Shown here: positions 1 to 7,489 of the stretch, piece by piece
Layout: each line of letters starts with the position of its first letter
Position numbering within the stretch: the stretch's first letter is position 1
Assembly: GCA_025965915.1 (NCBI GenBank)
Contig: JAOPWA010000522.1
Coordinates: forward strand, 1 to 33,115
Direction of reading: 5' to 3'
DNA from: Dactylosporangium sp.
Lineage (GTDB): Bacteria > Actinomycetota > Actinomycetes > Mycobacteriales > Micromonosporaceae
Length of the DNA stretch: 33,115 nucleotides
Program-made: the position numbers and the translations under genes
Notes under the pieces: model-generated
What the model was told of the DNA's origin: nothing
Database searches by the model: none
Seen by the model: only the letters and a program-made list of their open reading frames with translations

Positions 1-1244
1 AGGTCTCGCGGCACGATCGTCGGGATGACCTTCTCCAGCACGACCTCGCGGGTGATCAGAACGCGGCCGATGTCGGGGTTGCTCGGCACCTCGTACATGA
101 CCGAGAGGAGGACCTCTTCCATGATCGCGCGCAGGCCTCGGGCGCCAGTGCCCCGCAGGACCGCCTGGTCGGCGATCGCTTCCAGGGCCTCCGGCGCGAA
201 CTCGAGCTCGACGCCGTCAAGCTCGAAAAGACGCTGGTACTGCCGGACGAGCGCGTTACGCGGCTCGGTCAGGATTCGCACCAGCGCCGCGCAGTCGAGA
301 CTGCGCACGCTCGTGATCACGGGGAGCCGGCCGATGAACTCCGGGATCATGCCGAACTTGAGCAGGTCCTCGGGCATGACCTCGGCGAAGATGTCGTCGA
401 GATTGCGCTCGGAAACCGACCGGAGGTGTGCGCCGAAGCCGAGCCCCTTCTTACCGACCCGCGACTCGACGATTCGGTCCAGACCGGCAAACGCCCCACC
501 GACGATGAACAGAACGTTGGTGGTGTCGATCTGGATGAACTCCTGGTGCGGGTGCTTGCGACCGCCCTGTGGCGGTACGTTGGCGACCGTTCCCTCGATG
601 ATCTTCAAGAGCGCTTGCTGCACGCCCTCGCCGGAAACGTCACGGGTGATCGAGGGGTTTTCGGACTTCCGGGCGATCTTGTCGACCTCGTCGATGTAGA
701 CGATGCCGGTCTCGGCGCGACGGACGTCGTAGTCGGCCGCCTGGATCAGCTTGAGGAGGATGTTTTCGACGTCCTCCCCCACGTAGCCCGCCTCGGTGAG
801 CGCCGTGGCGTCAGCGATGGCGAACGGCACGTTCAACATCCGGGCGAGGGTCTGTGCCAGATGGGTCTTGCCGCATCCGGTGGGGCCGATGAGGAGGATG
901 TTGGATTTTGCGAGCTCAACGTTGTCGGCGCCGGACGGACCAGCAGAGTCCGCCTGGATCCGCTTGTAGTGGTTGTAGACCGCAACCGCCAGGCCCTTCT
1001 TGGCCTGCTCCTGACCCACCACGTACTGGTCCAGGAAGGCGCAGATCTCCATCGGCTTGGGCAGTTCGTCCCACTTGACGTCGCCGGACTCGGCGAGCTC
1101 CTCTTCGATGATCTCATTGCACAGGTCGATGCACTCGTCGCAGATGTAAACACCCGGACCTGCGATGAGCTTCTTCACCTGCTTCTGCGACTTCCCACAG
1201 AAGGAGCACTTGAGTAGGTCGCCACCGTCGCCGATCCGTGCCAC
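1..1244 (-). CDS. clpX: ATP-dependent Clp protease ATP-binding subunit ClpX (C-terminus cut by window edge)
   Basis: ClpX is the AAA+ unfoldase that feeds substrates to the ClpP1P2 peptidase in the cytoplasm. About 414 codons are present; the family is about 425-430 aa, so only the last residues are missing. The N-terminal zinc-binding domain has Cys13, Cys16, Cys35 and Cys38. Walker A is GPTGCGKT at residues 120-127, and Walker B has Asp185-Glu186 in IVYIDEVDK. The substrate-recognition/IGF-type loop (KKGLGFGA) and the sensor-2 region ([12 protein letters not shown]) are also visible. The start is taken as GTG at 1242-1244 because it gives [16 protein letters not shown], the usual actinobacterial N-terminus, with GGGAG eight bases upstream. 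It follows clpP2 in the same direction, but a strong hairpin lies between them, so it probably also has its own promoter in 1245-1607. Confidence 0.97.
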   Translation of the reverse strand, partial: MARIGDGGDLLKCSFCGKSQKQVKKLIAGPGVYICDECIDLCNEIIEEELAESGDVKWDELPKPMEICAFLDQYVVGQEQAKKGLAVAVYNHYKRIQADSAGPSGADNVELAKSNILLIGPTGCGKTHLAQTLARMLNVPFAIADATALTEAGYVGEDVENILLKLIQAADYDVRRAETGIVYIDEVDKIARKSENPSITRDVSGEGVQQALLKIIEGTVANVPPQGGRKHPHQEFIQIDTTNVLFIVGGAFAGLDRIVESRVGKKGLGFGAHLRSVSERNLDDIFAEVMPEDLLKFGMIPEFIGRLPVITSVRSLDCAALVRILTEPRNALVRQYQRLFELDGVELEFAPEALEAIADQAVLRGTGARGLRAIMEEVLLSVMYEVPSNPDIGRVLITREVVLEKVIPTIVPRD

Positions 1245-1607
1245 CTACGTATCTCCCTGCCCTCGGCCGGACCATCGTCCGGTCTGCCCCCACGCCGAAA
1301 CGCCCGACGCTTCTCGGCTCTCGGTGCCAGCCGCTGCCTCGACGTTACCCGGTTACGGGCACTTATCCGACCCCTGCACGTACGGTGTCTTCACTCTTGC
1401 CGTTCGGCACCGGATGCGTTAGCAGCCAATCCTGGCCGAACGACCATCGGCGGCGCGTCTACCCGTCGACAACGCCACTACAGCGGAGTCTGCGCAACCC
1501 ACGTCTTCAACGCTGATGGTACCGGCCATGGGCGCTCGGACGAGAGGGTCAAGCACCCGATTTGCTGCTCAATTCCACGCCTAACGCCGCTAGGGGGCGG
1601 AGAGGCC
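1245..1607. other. Non-coding leader/promoter region of clpX
   Basis: This is about 360 bases between the clpX start and the hairpin after clpP2. I see no convincing gene: the short open frames have no recognisable products. It presumably holds the clpX promoter and 5' UTR, but I could not pick a -35/-10 pair, and I found no GTTCGC-N5-GCG ClgR-type site here, unlike upstream of clpP1. Confidence 0.5.
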
Positions 1608-1640
1608 GAGGGGCGGATGGCTAACCGCCGTCCGCCCCTC
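1608..1640 (-). terminator. Hairpin terminator after clpP2
   Basis: The arms (1608-1621 and 1627-1640) form a 14-bp stem with one G-U type pair around a 5-base loop, starting 11 bases past the clpP2 stop. There is no T-tract, which is common for GC-rich actinobacterial terminators. It may attenuate read-through from clpP1P2 into clpX. Confidence 0.75.
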
Positions 1641-1651
1641 CCCCACAGTTG

Positions 1652-2311
1652 TCAGCGCGCCGCTGGCGCGAGCGCTGACTTCTTGCGACTAGCGAGCACC
1701 TGGTCGACCAGGCCGTAGTCCTTGGCCTCCGCAGCGGTCAGAATCTTGTCCCGGTCAATGTCCTTGCGGACCTTGTCCGACGTCTGGCCGGAATGCAGGG
1801 CGACCAGATTTTCCAGGAGGGTCCGCATCCGAAGGATCTCGCGCGCCTGGATCTCGATGTCGGATCCCTGCCCGTATCCACCCTCCGTAGCCGGCTGGTG
1901 GATGATGATCCGCGAGTTGGGCAACGCCATCCGCTTGCCGGGTGTGCCGGCCCCCAGGAGGACGGCCGCCGCCGAAGCCGCCTGCCCCAGGCAGACGGTC
2001 TGGATGTCCGGCCGCACGAACTGCATCGTGTCATAGATCGCCGTCATGGCGGTAAACGAGCCACCCGGCGAGTTGATGTACATCACGATGTCGCGGTCAG
2101 GGTCCATCGACTCGAGCGTGAGCAGCTGGGCCATCACGTCGTTGGCGGACGCGTCGTCGATCTGGACGCCGAGGAAGATGATCCGCTCCTCGAACATCTT
2201 GTTGTACGGGTTCATCTCCTTGATCCCGTACGACGTGCGCTCGACGAACGACGGCAGGATGTATCGGTTGTGAACCTCGCGCATGCCCGAGGACAGGCTC
2301 AGGTCAGTCAT
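1652..2311 (-). CDS. clpP2: ATP-dependent Clp protease proteolytic subunit ClpP2
   Basis: This is the 219-aa serine peptidase subunit of the heteromeric ClpP1P2 tetradecamer that works with ClpX/ClpC in the cytoplasm. The catalytic triad can be read as Ser113 (GQAASAAAV), His138 (RIIIHQP) and Asp188 (DIDRDK). The YINSPGGS oxyanion-loop motif is at 78-85. The start is ATG at 2309-2311, because GAGGAG overlapping the clpP1 stop codon sits just upstream and the protein begins [10 protein letters not shown]. Only 11 bases separate it from clpP1, so the two are co-transcribed. A longer open frame runs upstream in this frame to about 3076, but it overlaps clpP1 and is not the protein. The C-terminal tail is basic and Ala-rich ([12 protein letters not shown]). 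Confidence 0.97.
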   Translation of the reverse strand: MTDLSLSSGMREVHNRYILPSFVERTSYGIKEMNPYNKMFEERIIFLGVQIDDASANDVMAQLLTLESMDPDRDIVMYINSPGGSFTAMTAIYDTMQFVRPDIQTVCLGQAASAAAVLLGAGTPGKRMALPNSRIIIHQPATEGGYGQGSDIEIQAREILRMRTLLENLVALHSGQTSDKVRKDIDRDKILTAAEAKDYGLVDQVLASRKKSALAPAAR

Positions 2312-2322
2312 CGTGCTTCTCC

Positions 2323-2955
2323 TCAGTCCCGGGTCCCGGCGCCGGCCGGCACCTGGCGCGCCCCGGACACAACGTGGTCGATGAAGCCGTAGTCCAGTGC
2401 CTCCTGCGAGGTGAACCAGCGGTCGCGGTCGGAGTCGGCCTCGATCTGGTCCTGCGGCTGGCCCGTGTGGAAGGACACCCGCTCCTGGAACATGCGCTTC
2501 GTGTAGAGCATCTGCTCGGCCTGGATCGCGATGTCCGACGCGGTGCCGCCGATACCGCCGGAAGGCTGGTGCATCATGATCCGGGCGTGGGGCAGCGCGA
2601 ACCGCTTGCCCTTGGCGCCGGCACACAACAGCAACTGCCCCATCGAGGCGGCCAAGCCCATGGCTACCGTCACCACGTCGTTGCCGACGAACTGCATCGT
2701 GTCGTAAATCGCCATGCCAGCGGTGACCGAACCACCGGGCGAGTTGATCCAGAGGTTGATGTCGCGGTCCGGGTCTTCCGCGGCAAGCAGCAGCAGCTGC
2801 GCGCAGATCCGGTTGGCGACCTGGTCGTTGACCTCGCTGCCGAGCAGGATGATCCGCTCCTTGAGCAGCCGGTTGTAGACCGAGTCGTCGAGGGCACCGA
2901 GGCCGGCGTCGGCGCCTCGCGCGACCTGGGTCGCTGGAATGTGAAGGTCGGTCAT
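2323..2955 (-). CDS. clpP1: ATP-dependent Clp protease proteolytic subunit ClpP1
   Basis: This 210-aa ClpP-family serine peptidase pairs with ClpP2; in actinobacteria the active enzyme is usually the mixed P1P2 complex. The triad is Ser104 (GLAASMGQ), His129 (RIMMHQP) and Asp178 (DSDRDR), with WINSPGGS at 69-76. The start is ATG at 2953-2955 ([10 protein letters not shown]), with AAGGG seven bases upstream. The frame stays open to 3048, but the extra N-terminal residues are Arg/Ser-rich, overlap the putative ClgR operator and are unlike ClpP. It is the first gene of the clpP1-clpP2 unit and lies downstream of tig, from which a 14-bp hairpin separates it. Confidence 0.97.
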   Translation of the reverse strand: MTDLHIPATQVARGADAGLGALDDSVYNRLLKERIILLGSEVNDQVANRICAQLLLLAAEDPDRDINLWINSPGGSVTAGMAIYDTMQFVGNDVVTVAMGLAASMGQLLLCAGAKGKRFALPHARIMMHQPSGGIGGTASDIAIQAEQMLYTKRMFQERVSFHTGQPQDQIEADSDRDRWFTSQEALDYGFIDHVVSGARQVPAGAGTRD

Positions 2956-3031
2956 GGCAGCCCTTCGGGAGAGTCCTTGATATGCCGACACTAACCGCTG
3001 GGACTGACGCGACGGTCCGGCTGAGCGCATT

Positions 3032-3045
3032 GTTCGCTCTGAGCG
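3032..3045. promoter_or_regulatory. Putative ClgR operator upstream of clpP1P2
   Basis: The sequence GTTCGC-TCTGA-GCG (3032-3045) matches the GTTCGC-N5-GCG pattern described for ClgR, the actinobacterial activator of clp genes. It lies about 77-90 bases upstream of the clpP1 start, a normal activator distance. An overlapping inverted repeat, GAGCG-N7-CGCTC, extends it on one side. The match is seen directly; binding by ClgR is inference, and clgR is not in this window. Confidence 0.65.
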
Positions 3046-3073
3046 CACCTGCCCGCCGGGCCCGCTGATGAAA

Positions 3074-3105
3074 CACCTCGCACCCGCCGAGGCGGGTGCG
3101 AGGTG
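3074..3105 (-). terminator. Hairpin terminator after tig
   Basis: There is a perfect 14-bp inverted repeat (3074-3087 with 3092-3105) around a 4-base loop, nine bases past the tig stop. On the minus strand it is followed by TTTCATC, so it has a short U-tract. It separates tig from the clpP1P2 transcription unit. Confidence 0.85.
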
Positions 3106-3113
3106 GTCAAATG

Positions 3114-4478
3114 TCAGCCCTCGTGGTCATGGTCGTGGTCGTGCGCGTCACCCTCGCTGGCGGGACCGCGGAGGTCATCGAGCGAAAGCGGGTTACCCGC
3201 GCTGTCGCGGATCTTGACCCGCTCCATGACCACCGCCAGCGCCTTGCCCCGCCGGACGTCGCCGAAGACGGCGGCAGCCACGCCGGCCTGGATGAGCTGG
3301 TCGTAGTACTGCTGCGGCGAGACGCCCGCCCGCTGTGCCCGGTGGACGATCTCGTGGCCGAACTCGTCGTCGGAGACCTGAAGCTGCTCGGCGTCCGCGA
3401 GGGTGTCCAGTACGAGCTGGATCCGTACGCCCTCGACCGCCGCCTCCGACAGCTCGGTGTCGACCTCCTCCTGCGTCTTGCCCTCGGCCTGGAGGTATTC
3501 GTCCATCGAAGCGCCGATGCGCTGCAGCTGGTCGTTCATCGCCTCCTTGCGCTGCTCCACCTCGTCGCGCACGACGCCCTCCGGCGCCGGCACGTCGGAG
3601 GCCTCGACCAGCGCCTTCAGCGCCTTGTCCCGGGCGTCGTAGAGCTGCTCGACCCGCTTGACCCGCAGCAGCCGGGTACGCAGGTCCTCCCGTAGCTCAT
3701 CAAGCGTGTCGAACTCACTCGCCAACTGCGCGAAGTCGTCGTCGAGCTCGGGGAGCTGCTTCTCCTTGACCGTCCGCACGGTTACCGCCACCTCGGCCTC
3801 ACGGCCGGCGTACTCGCCACCGACGAGCTGGGTGGTGAAGGTGGTCGACTCGTCCGCGGCCATGCCGGCGAGCACCTCGTCCAGGCCCGGTAGCAGCTGA
3901 CCGCTGCCCACCTCGTGCGAGACGTTGGTAGCGGTGCCGCCCGACACCTCCTCGCCGTCAACGGTGGCGGCCAGGTCGATCTGAACGTAGTCGCCCTCGG
4001 CCGCGGCCCGCTCGACGGTCTTCAGCGTGGAGAACCGATCGCGCAACCCGCCAACCTGCTCGTCGATCTCCTCGTCGCCGATCTGGATCTCGTCGACGAC
4101 CACCTCGATCTCTTCGATCGTGGGCAGCGTGATCTCCGGGCGTACGTCGACCTCGGCGGTGAACTTCAGTGGCGCGCCGTCGGTGAACTCGGTGACCTCA
4201 ACCTCCGGACGCCCGAGCGTCTTCACCTCGTGCTCGCGCACCGCGGCGAGGAACTGCGTCGGGATCGCGTCCTGCACCGCCTCGTTCAGCACGGCACCCC
4301 GGCCCACCCGCTGGTCGATCACGGCGGTCGGAACCTTGCCGCGCCGGAAGCCTGGGACGGTGACCTGCCCGCCGATCTCACGGTAGGCCTTCTTGAGGCT
4401 CGGTTCGAGCTCGACGAACGGCACCTCGATGGCCAGCCGCACGCGGGTCGGGCCGAGAGTCTCGACGGTGCTCTTCAC
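3114..4478 (-). CDS. tig: Trigger factor (ribosome-bound chaperone and peptidyl-prolyl isomerase)
   Basis: Trigger factor docks at the ribosome exit tunnel and shields nascent chains. The protein is 454 aa, normal for the family. The N-terminal ribosome-binding domain carries the signature GFRRGKVP at residues 43-50. The central FKBP-type PPIase domain (about 150-240) contains GDYVQIDL and GSGQLLPGLDEVLAGM, and the C-terminal helical chaperone domain follows. The tail after about 440 is acidic and alternates Asp and His (DAHDHDHDHEG), as often found in actinobacterial trigger factors and possibly able to bind metal. The start is ATG at 4476-4478, preceded by a GAGGAG-like site. The conserved order tig-clpP1-clpP2-clpX links folding with degradation. 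Confidence 0.97.
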   Translation of the reverse strand: MKSTVETLGPTRVRLAIEVPFVELEPSLKKAYREIGGQVTVPGFRRGKVPTAVIDQRVGRGAVLNEAVQDAIPTQFLAAVREHEVKTLGRPEVEVTEFTDGAPLKFTAEVDVRPEITLPTIEEIEVVVDEIQIGDEEIDEQVGGLRDRFSTLKTVERAAAEGDYVQIDLAATVDGEEVSGGTATNVSHEVGSGQLLPGLDEVLAGMAADESTTFTTQLVGGEYAGREAEVAVTVRTVKEKQLPELDDDFAQLASEFDTLDELREDLRTRLLRVKRVEQLYDARDKALKALVEASDVPAPEGVVRDEVEQRKEAMNDQLQRIGASMDEYLQAEGKTQEEVDTELSEAAVEGVRIQLVLDTLADAEQLQVSDDEFGHEIVHRAQRAGVSPQQYYDQLIQAGVAAAVFGDVRRGKALAVVMERVKIRDSAGNPLSLDDLRGPASEGDAHDHDHDHEG

Positions 4479-4597
4479 AGGTACTCCTCGTATGTGACGG
4501 ATGGGGCCGCATCGGCCGCAAAAAGTCTAGGCGAGCCGGCCCGATGTGTGACCGGACGGGCTTGCCCCCGCCAGCGGCTGGCCGCCAGCGGTATCGG

Positions 4598-4671
4598 TCG
4601 GGGTGGCGGGATTTGAACCCACGGCCCCTCGCTCCCAAAGCGAGTGCGCTACCAAGCTGCGCCACACCCCG
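4598..4671 (-). tRNA. tRNA-Pro (UGG)
   Basis: The acceptor arm CGGGGTG pairs with CACCCCG and the discriminator is A. The anticodon stem CTCGC/GCGAG encloses loop TTTGGGA, giving anticodon TGG. The T-arm GTGGGTTCAAATCCCGC is intact. CCA is not encoded in full. Confidence 0.95.
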
Positions 4672-4683
4672 GTGGCGACGTGA

Positions 4684-4689
4684 AGTGTA
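4684..4689 (-). promoter_or_regulatory. Possible -10 element of tRNA-Pro
   Basis: On the minus strand TACACT (TANNNT type) lies about 13 bases upstream of the tRNA 5' end, a usual spacing. No strong -35 box was found at 17-18 bases, so this is tentative. Confidence 0.35.
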
Positions 4690-4826
4690 TGCGTTCGCGT
4701 CACCTCCCGTCGCGTCGCCCTATACCGGGGCACCGACCGTCGCTCGATCATTGGCGCCGACCCCCGCGCACGGGGCCATGGGTATTGGGTACCCTTAATG
4801 CCGCGCCGCGTCCCACGCGCGGCGAC

Positions 4827-4900
4827 GCGGGCGTAGCTCAATGGCAGAGCTTCAGTCTTCCAAACTGACGGTGCGAGTTCGATTCTCGTCGCCCGCTCCA
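4827..4900 (+). tRNA. tRNA-Gly (UCC), CCA encoded
   Basis: The acceptor GCGGGCG pairs with CGCCCGC, the discriminator is T and CCA is encoded at 4898-4900. The anticodon stem TCAGT/ACTGA encloses CTTCCAA, giving anticodon TCC. It is divergent from tRNA-Pro. Confidence 0.95.
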
Positions 4901-4903
4901 CCC

Positions 4904-4950
4904 ACGAAGGCCCAGGTCAGAGGCGCAAATCCTCGAGCCTGGGCCTTCGT
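4904..4950 (+). terminator. Terminator after tRNA-Gly
   Basis: There is a perfect 13-bp inverted repeat (4904-4916 with 4938-4950) directly after the tRNA CCA end. A 21-base loop lies between the arms, and CGTTTCC follows on the plus strand. Confidence 0.75.
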
Positions 4951-5011
4951 CGTTTCCGAGATCCTTGACGGATGGCCTAGACGTCAGGGGCCGCTAGAGC
5001 CATACCTGCGG

Positions 5012-5353
5012 CTACTTCACCGTCCAGCGGTCCTGGTGGAGTGCGTCGTGTAGTGGGCGACGATGCCGCCACCCCTGACGTTCCAGGTCGGGGGTGGACT
5101 CAAGGTGGGTGACCGGGCCCAGGCACAGCCAAGCAACCGGGCGAATGACGGCGGGGACGCCGAGAAGGTCACGAAGGAACGGCTCTCGGTAGACGCTGTC
5201 CAGTTCCCCGAACGTGCCCGGACCAGCCGCGGCCAGCTCACGGCACAACTCCTGATAGCCGGCCAAAGGAGGAGCGCCGTCACCAGTTGGCCTCCAGCAC
5301 ACATGCCCACACAATCCCCGGCCGAGCGCAACAGCCCGAAACACCCGCGTCAC
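5012..5353 (-). pseudogene. BluB/nitroreductase-like C-terminal remnant
   Basis: The 113-codon open frame ends in a stretch that reads like the C-terminus of BluB (5,6-dimethylbenzimidazole synthase, FMN-dependent nitroreductase fold). It has YREPFLRDLLGVPA, then RPVAWLCLGPVTHLE, then LERQGWRHRRPLHDALHQDRW. BluB is normally about 210 aa or more. The flavin-binding N-terminal half is absent: the first 50 or so residues here (VFRAVALGRGLCGHV) do not resemble it, and stops block the frames further upstream to 5591. I infer a decayed gene remnant rather than a functional enzyme. A short unrelated ORF with chance similarity is possible but less likely given the length of the match. The family match is from memory. 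Confidence 0.55.
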
Positions 5354-5591
5354 TGCGCGCGGTCACCCGCACACCGACCCGGGCGGTGCGATGCACCACC
5401 GGACCGCATCCGGATCCCGACGCCGAGGCATAGACCAAAGCCCATCACGCCGGTACGACAACAACCCGGCCAACGTTAGCGGTCACAGCACCAACTGTCC
5501 GCACATGGTCACGAACGGCACCAGCGGTCACGAGGACCCCACTCGCGAGCAGGCGTTCCGGGCATCTCGGGTCAGTGAGCGCCGGCCTTCC
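5354..5591. other. Non-coding stretch between BluB-like remnant and kinase
   Basis: Both strands were read. Frames are short, and several minus-strand stops interrupt any extension of the BluB-like remnant. I see no RNA gene or strong terminator. Confidence 0.4.
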
Positions 5592-7406
5592 CTAGGACGT
5601 ACCGCTCATCCACCTGTACACCTGCATCACCCACGGCGTCTGCTGCAGGTAGGCGACCCCGGCCGCGACCAGGAACACACCGGTGATCGCGTGGGCGGCC
5701 CGGGCGCTGCGACGTACCCGGCCCAACCGGTTCACCAGGACGATCCGGCCGAGCAGTCGGGCGACCGCGAACACGCCGGCCGCGACCACGAGTACAAGGC
5801 CGAACGCAAGCAGCGGGCCCGCCAGCCGGCCGCGCGCGCTCGCCGCCCAGACGCCCCAACAGATGAACGCGAAGAGCGCCCCGATTCCGGACAGTTCCCA
5901 GCCGCGTTTGAGCATCCCGCGCTCTTCCCGCGGTCGCTCCGGCCATGGCGCGCGCTCCTGATCGGGCGCGAGCATCGATTCGGTGGGGTCGACGCGCTTG
6001 GGCGGTGGGACACTGGCGCGGCCGCGCACCTGCGCAGACCCGGCCGAGGATGCTGACCCGGCGCCGGGGCCCGCGGAGGATGCTGACCCGGCGCCGGAGC
6101 CGGCAGGAGAAGCCGGGGCAGCCGAGACCGGCCGTACCGCCGAGACCCGCTGCTGCTCGCCGGTAGGAGTCTCCAACGCGTCTGACGCGCCCGGGAACAG
6201 CCGGGTGGGTCCGGAACCGACCGTAGATCTGCTGGCGGAACCGTTGACCGCGGGTACGGCTACCCGGGTCCGGAGGTCGTCGGGCTTACCGAGGGCGGCG
6301 CGCAGCTCGACCAGTTCGCGCTCCAACTTCTCGATCCGCTGGAAGGCGTCGGTTTCGGTTCCCGCGATCGGCGGCCGGGGCTTGGCCCGGCCGATGATCC
6401 GCGCCGCCGCCTCCGGCTCGCCCCATTCGACCCCGACGTCCGGAGTGTCGCTGCGGCGCACCAGCTCGGCGAGGCGCTCCACCCAGGCGGGCAGCTCGAG
6501 GGTGGACGGCCGGTCGGCGGGCCGGTCGGCGAGGATCTGGTGCAGGTGGTCGCGCAGGGCCGGCAGCTGCTCGAGCACGTGGTGGCGACGCAGTACGGAC
6601 CACGCGGGCGGCGACTCCTCGCGGGCCGGGGACTGACGGCCCGGCTCCCGCGGGTAATCGCCGGTCACGAGGAAGTAGGCGACGGCCCCGAAGCCGTGCA
6701 CGTCGTAGGCGGGTCCGACCTGCGAGGCGCCCCCGAAGGCTTCCGGCCCGCCGGACTCCGGCGTGTACGCGATCTGGGTGATCTCCTCGGGCCGCCAGTA
6801 CCGGGCGCCGGTGAAGTCGATCAGCTTCACCTCTCCGGTGGCCAGCACCATCACATTGGACGGCTTGACGTCCATGTGCAGCACCGGCGTGCCGCCCGTC
6901 TCCTGTGGGTGGTGCAGCGCGCGCAGCACGCCGGTGAGCGTGGCCAGTGCGGTGACGGCGTTGAGCCGGCGGGCACCGGCTGCCAGCCCGGCCCGGTCGC
7001 ACACGTACTCGCGGAGATTGATCCCGTGCAGGTAGTCGTATACCTGGTACGGCACCGCGTCACCGTCGTCTGCCGGCTGACCGGGACGATGCGGCGGCGG
7101 CCCGTAGAAGCCGTCCGCCCGCCGGCAGATCGACTGAACGCCCCGGTTGTTCAGATCCATCAGAGCGGCGTCGCCCTTGTCCCACGACCGCAACTCGTCC
7201 ACGATCGGCCGGCGCGGGTCGACCCGGAAGACCTTGACCGTCAGGGGGGCCGACGACACTCCCCCACACAGCCGCACCGCACGGTAGACGTCAGCCTGCC
7301 CTCCGGAGCCGAGGTGCGCGACGAGGCGGTAACGCTGGTGGGTTTCCGGTAGCGGACCGGCCGGGCCGCAGACAAGATCCAGCAACCGCGTACCGTTCGC
7401 AGTCAT
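5592..7406 (-). CDS. Membrane-anchored Ser/Thr protein kinase with atypical DFT motif
   Basis: This 604-aa protein has an N-terminal cytoplasmic kinase domain (about 25-330): glycine loop LGSGGQADVY (32-41), Lys58 (LTVKVF), catalytic HMDVKPSN with Asp179, and metal-binding Asp197. The last sits in IDFTG, so the usual DFG glycine is Thr. A short activation segment (YTPESGGPEAF) and YDVHGFGAVAYFLVTGDYP follow. Next come a short coiled-coil-like helix (RIEKLERELVELRAAL), a Pro/Ser/Ala/Gly-rich linker and three likely membrane helices (about 507-523, 529-550, 572-589). No extracellular sensor domain is visible, so it is not a PknB/PASTA type. The start is ATG at 7404-7406 with GGGGGAGG upstream; the frame is open further, but there is no better site. 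It is divergent from the eis-like gene. Substrates are unknown. Confidence 0.88.
   Translation of the reverse strand: MTANGTRLLDLVCGPAGPLPETHQRYRLVAHLGSGGQADVYRAVRLCGGVSSAPLTVKVFRVDPRRPIVDELRSWDKGDAALMDLNNRGVQSICRRADGFYGPPPHRPGQPADDGDAVPYQVYDYLHGINLREYVCDRAGLAAGARRLNAVTALATLTGVLRALHHPQETGGTPVLHMDVKPSNVMVLATGEVKLIDFTGARYWRPEEITQIAYTPESGGPEAFGGASQVGPAYDVHGFGAVAYFLVTGDYPREPGRQSPAREESPPAWSVLRRHHVLEQLPALRDHLHQILADRPADRPSTLELPAWVERLAELVRRSDTPDVGVEWGEPEAAARIIGRAKPRPPIAGTETDAFQRIEKLERELVELRAALGKPDDLRTRVAVPAVNGSASRSTVGSGPTRLFPGASDALETPTGEQQRVSAVRPVSAAPASPAGSGAGSASSAGPGAGSASSAGSAQVRGRASVPPPKRVDPTESMLAPDQERAPWPERPREERGMLKRGWELSGIGALFAFICWGVWAASARGRLAGPLLAFGLVLVVAAGVFAVARLLGRIVLVNRLGRVRRSARAAHAITGVFLVAAGVAYLQQTPWVMQVYRWMSGTS
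6046..6097 (-). repeat. Tandem repeat in the kinase linker
   Basis: A 22-base unit occurs twice with a period of 30 bases (6046-6067 and 6076-6097). It encodes repeated GAGSASSAG in the disordered linker between the kinase domain and the membrane helices. The 30-base period preserves frame. Confidence 0.85.
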
Positions 7407-7489
7407 CCAACCTCCCCCTAAGGCGAGTCTCAGCGTAGCCGCCTGACAAATTCCGCGCGGCCGCCCGTCAGGCAGGGTAGACAGGGGCA

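Noticed and set aside
1652-3076. 474-codon frame that would fuse ClpP2 to an upstream extension
   Set aside because: The extra part is the wrong frame of clpP1. The true clpP2 start has a Shine-Dalgarno site overlapping the clpP1 stop.
4378-4901. Short open frames running through the tRNA-Pro and tRNA-Gly genes
   Set aside because: Their recurring peptides (MAQLGSALALGARG, RDLNPRPLAPKASALPS) are translations of tRNA sequence, a well-known annotation artefact.
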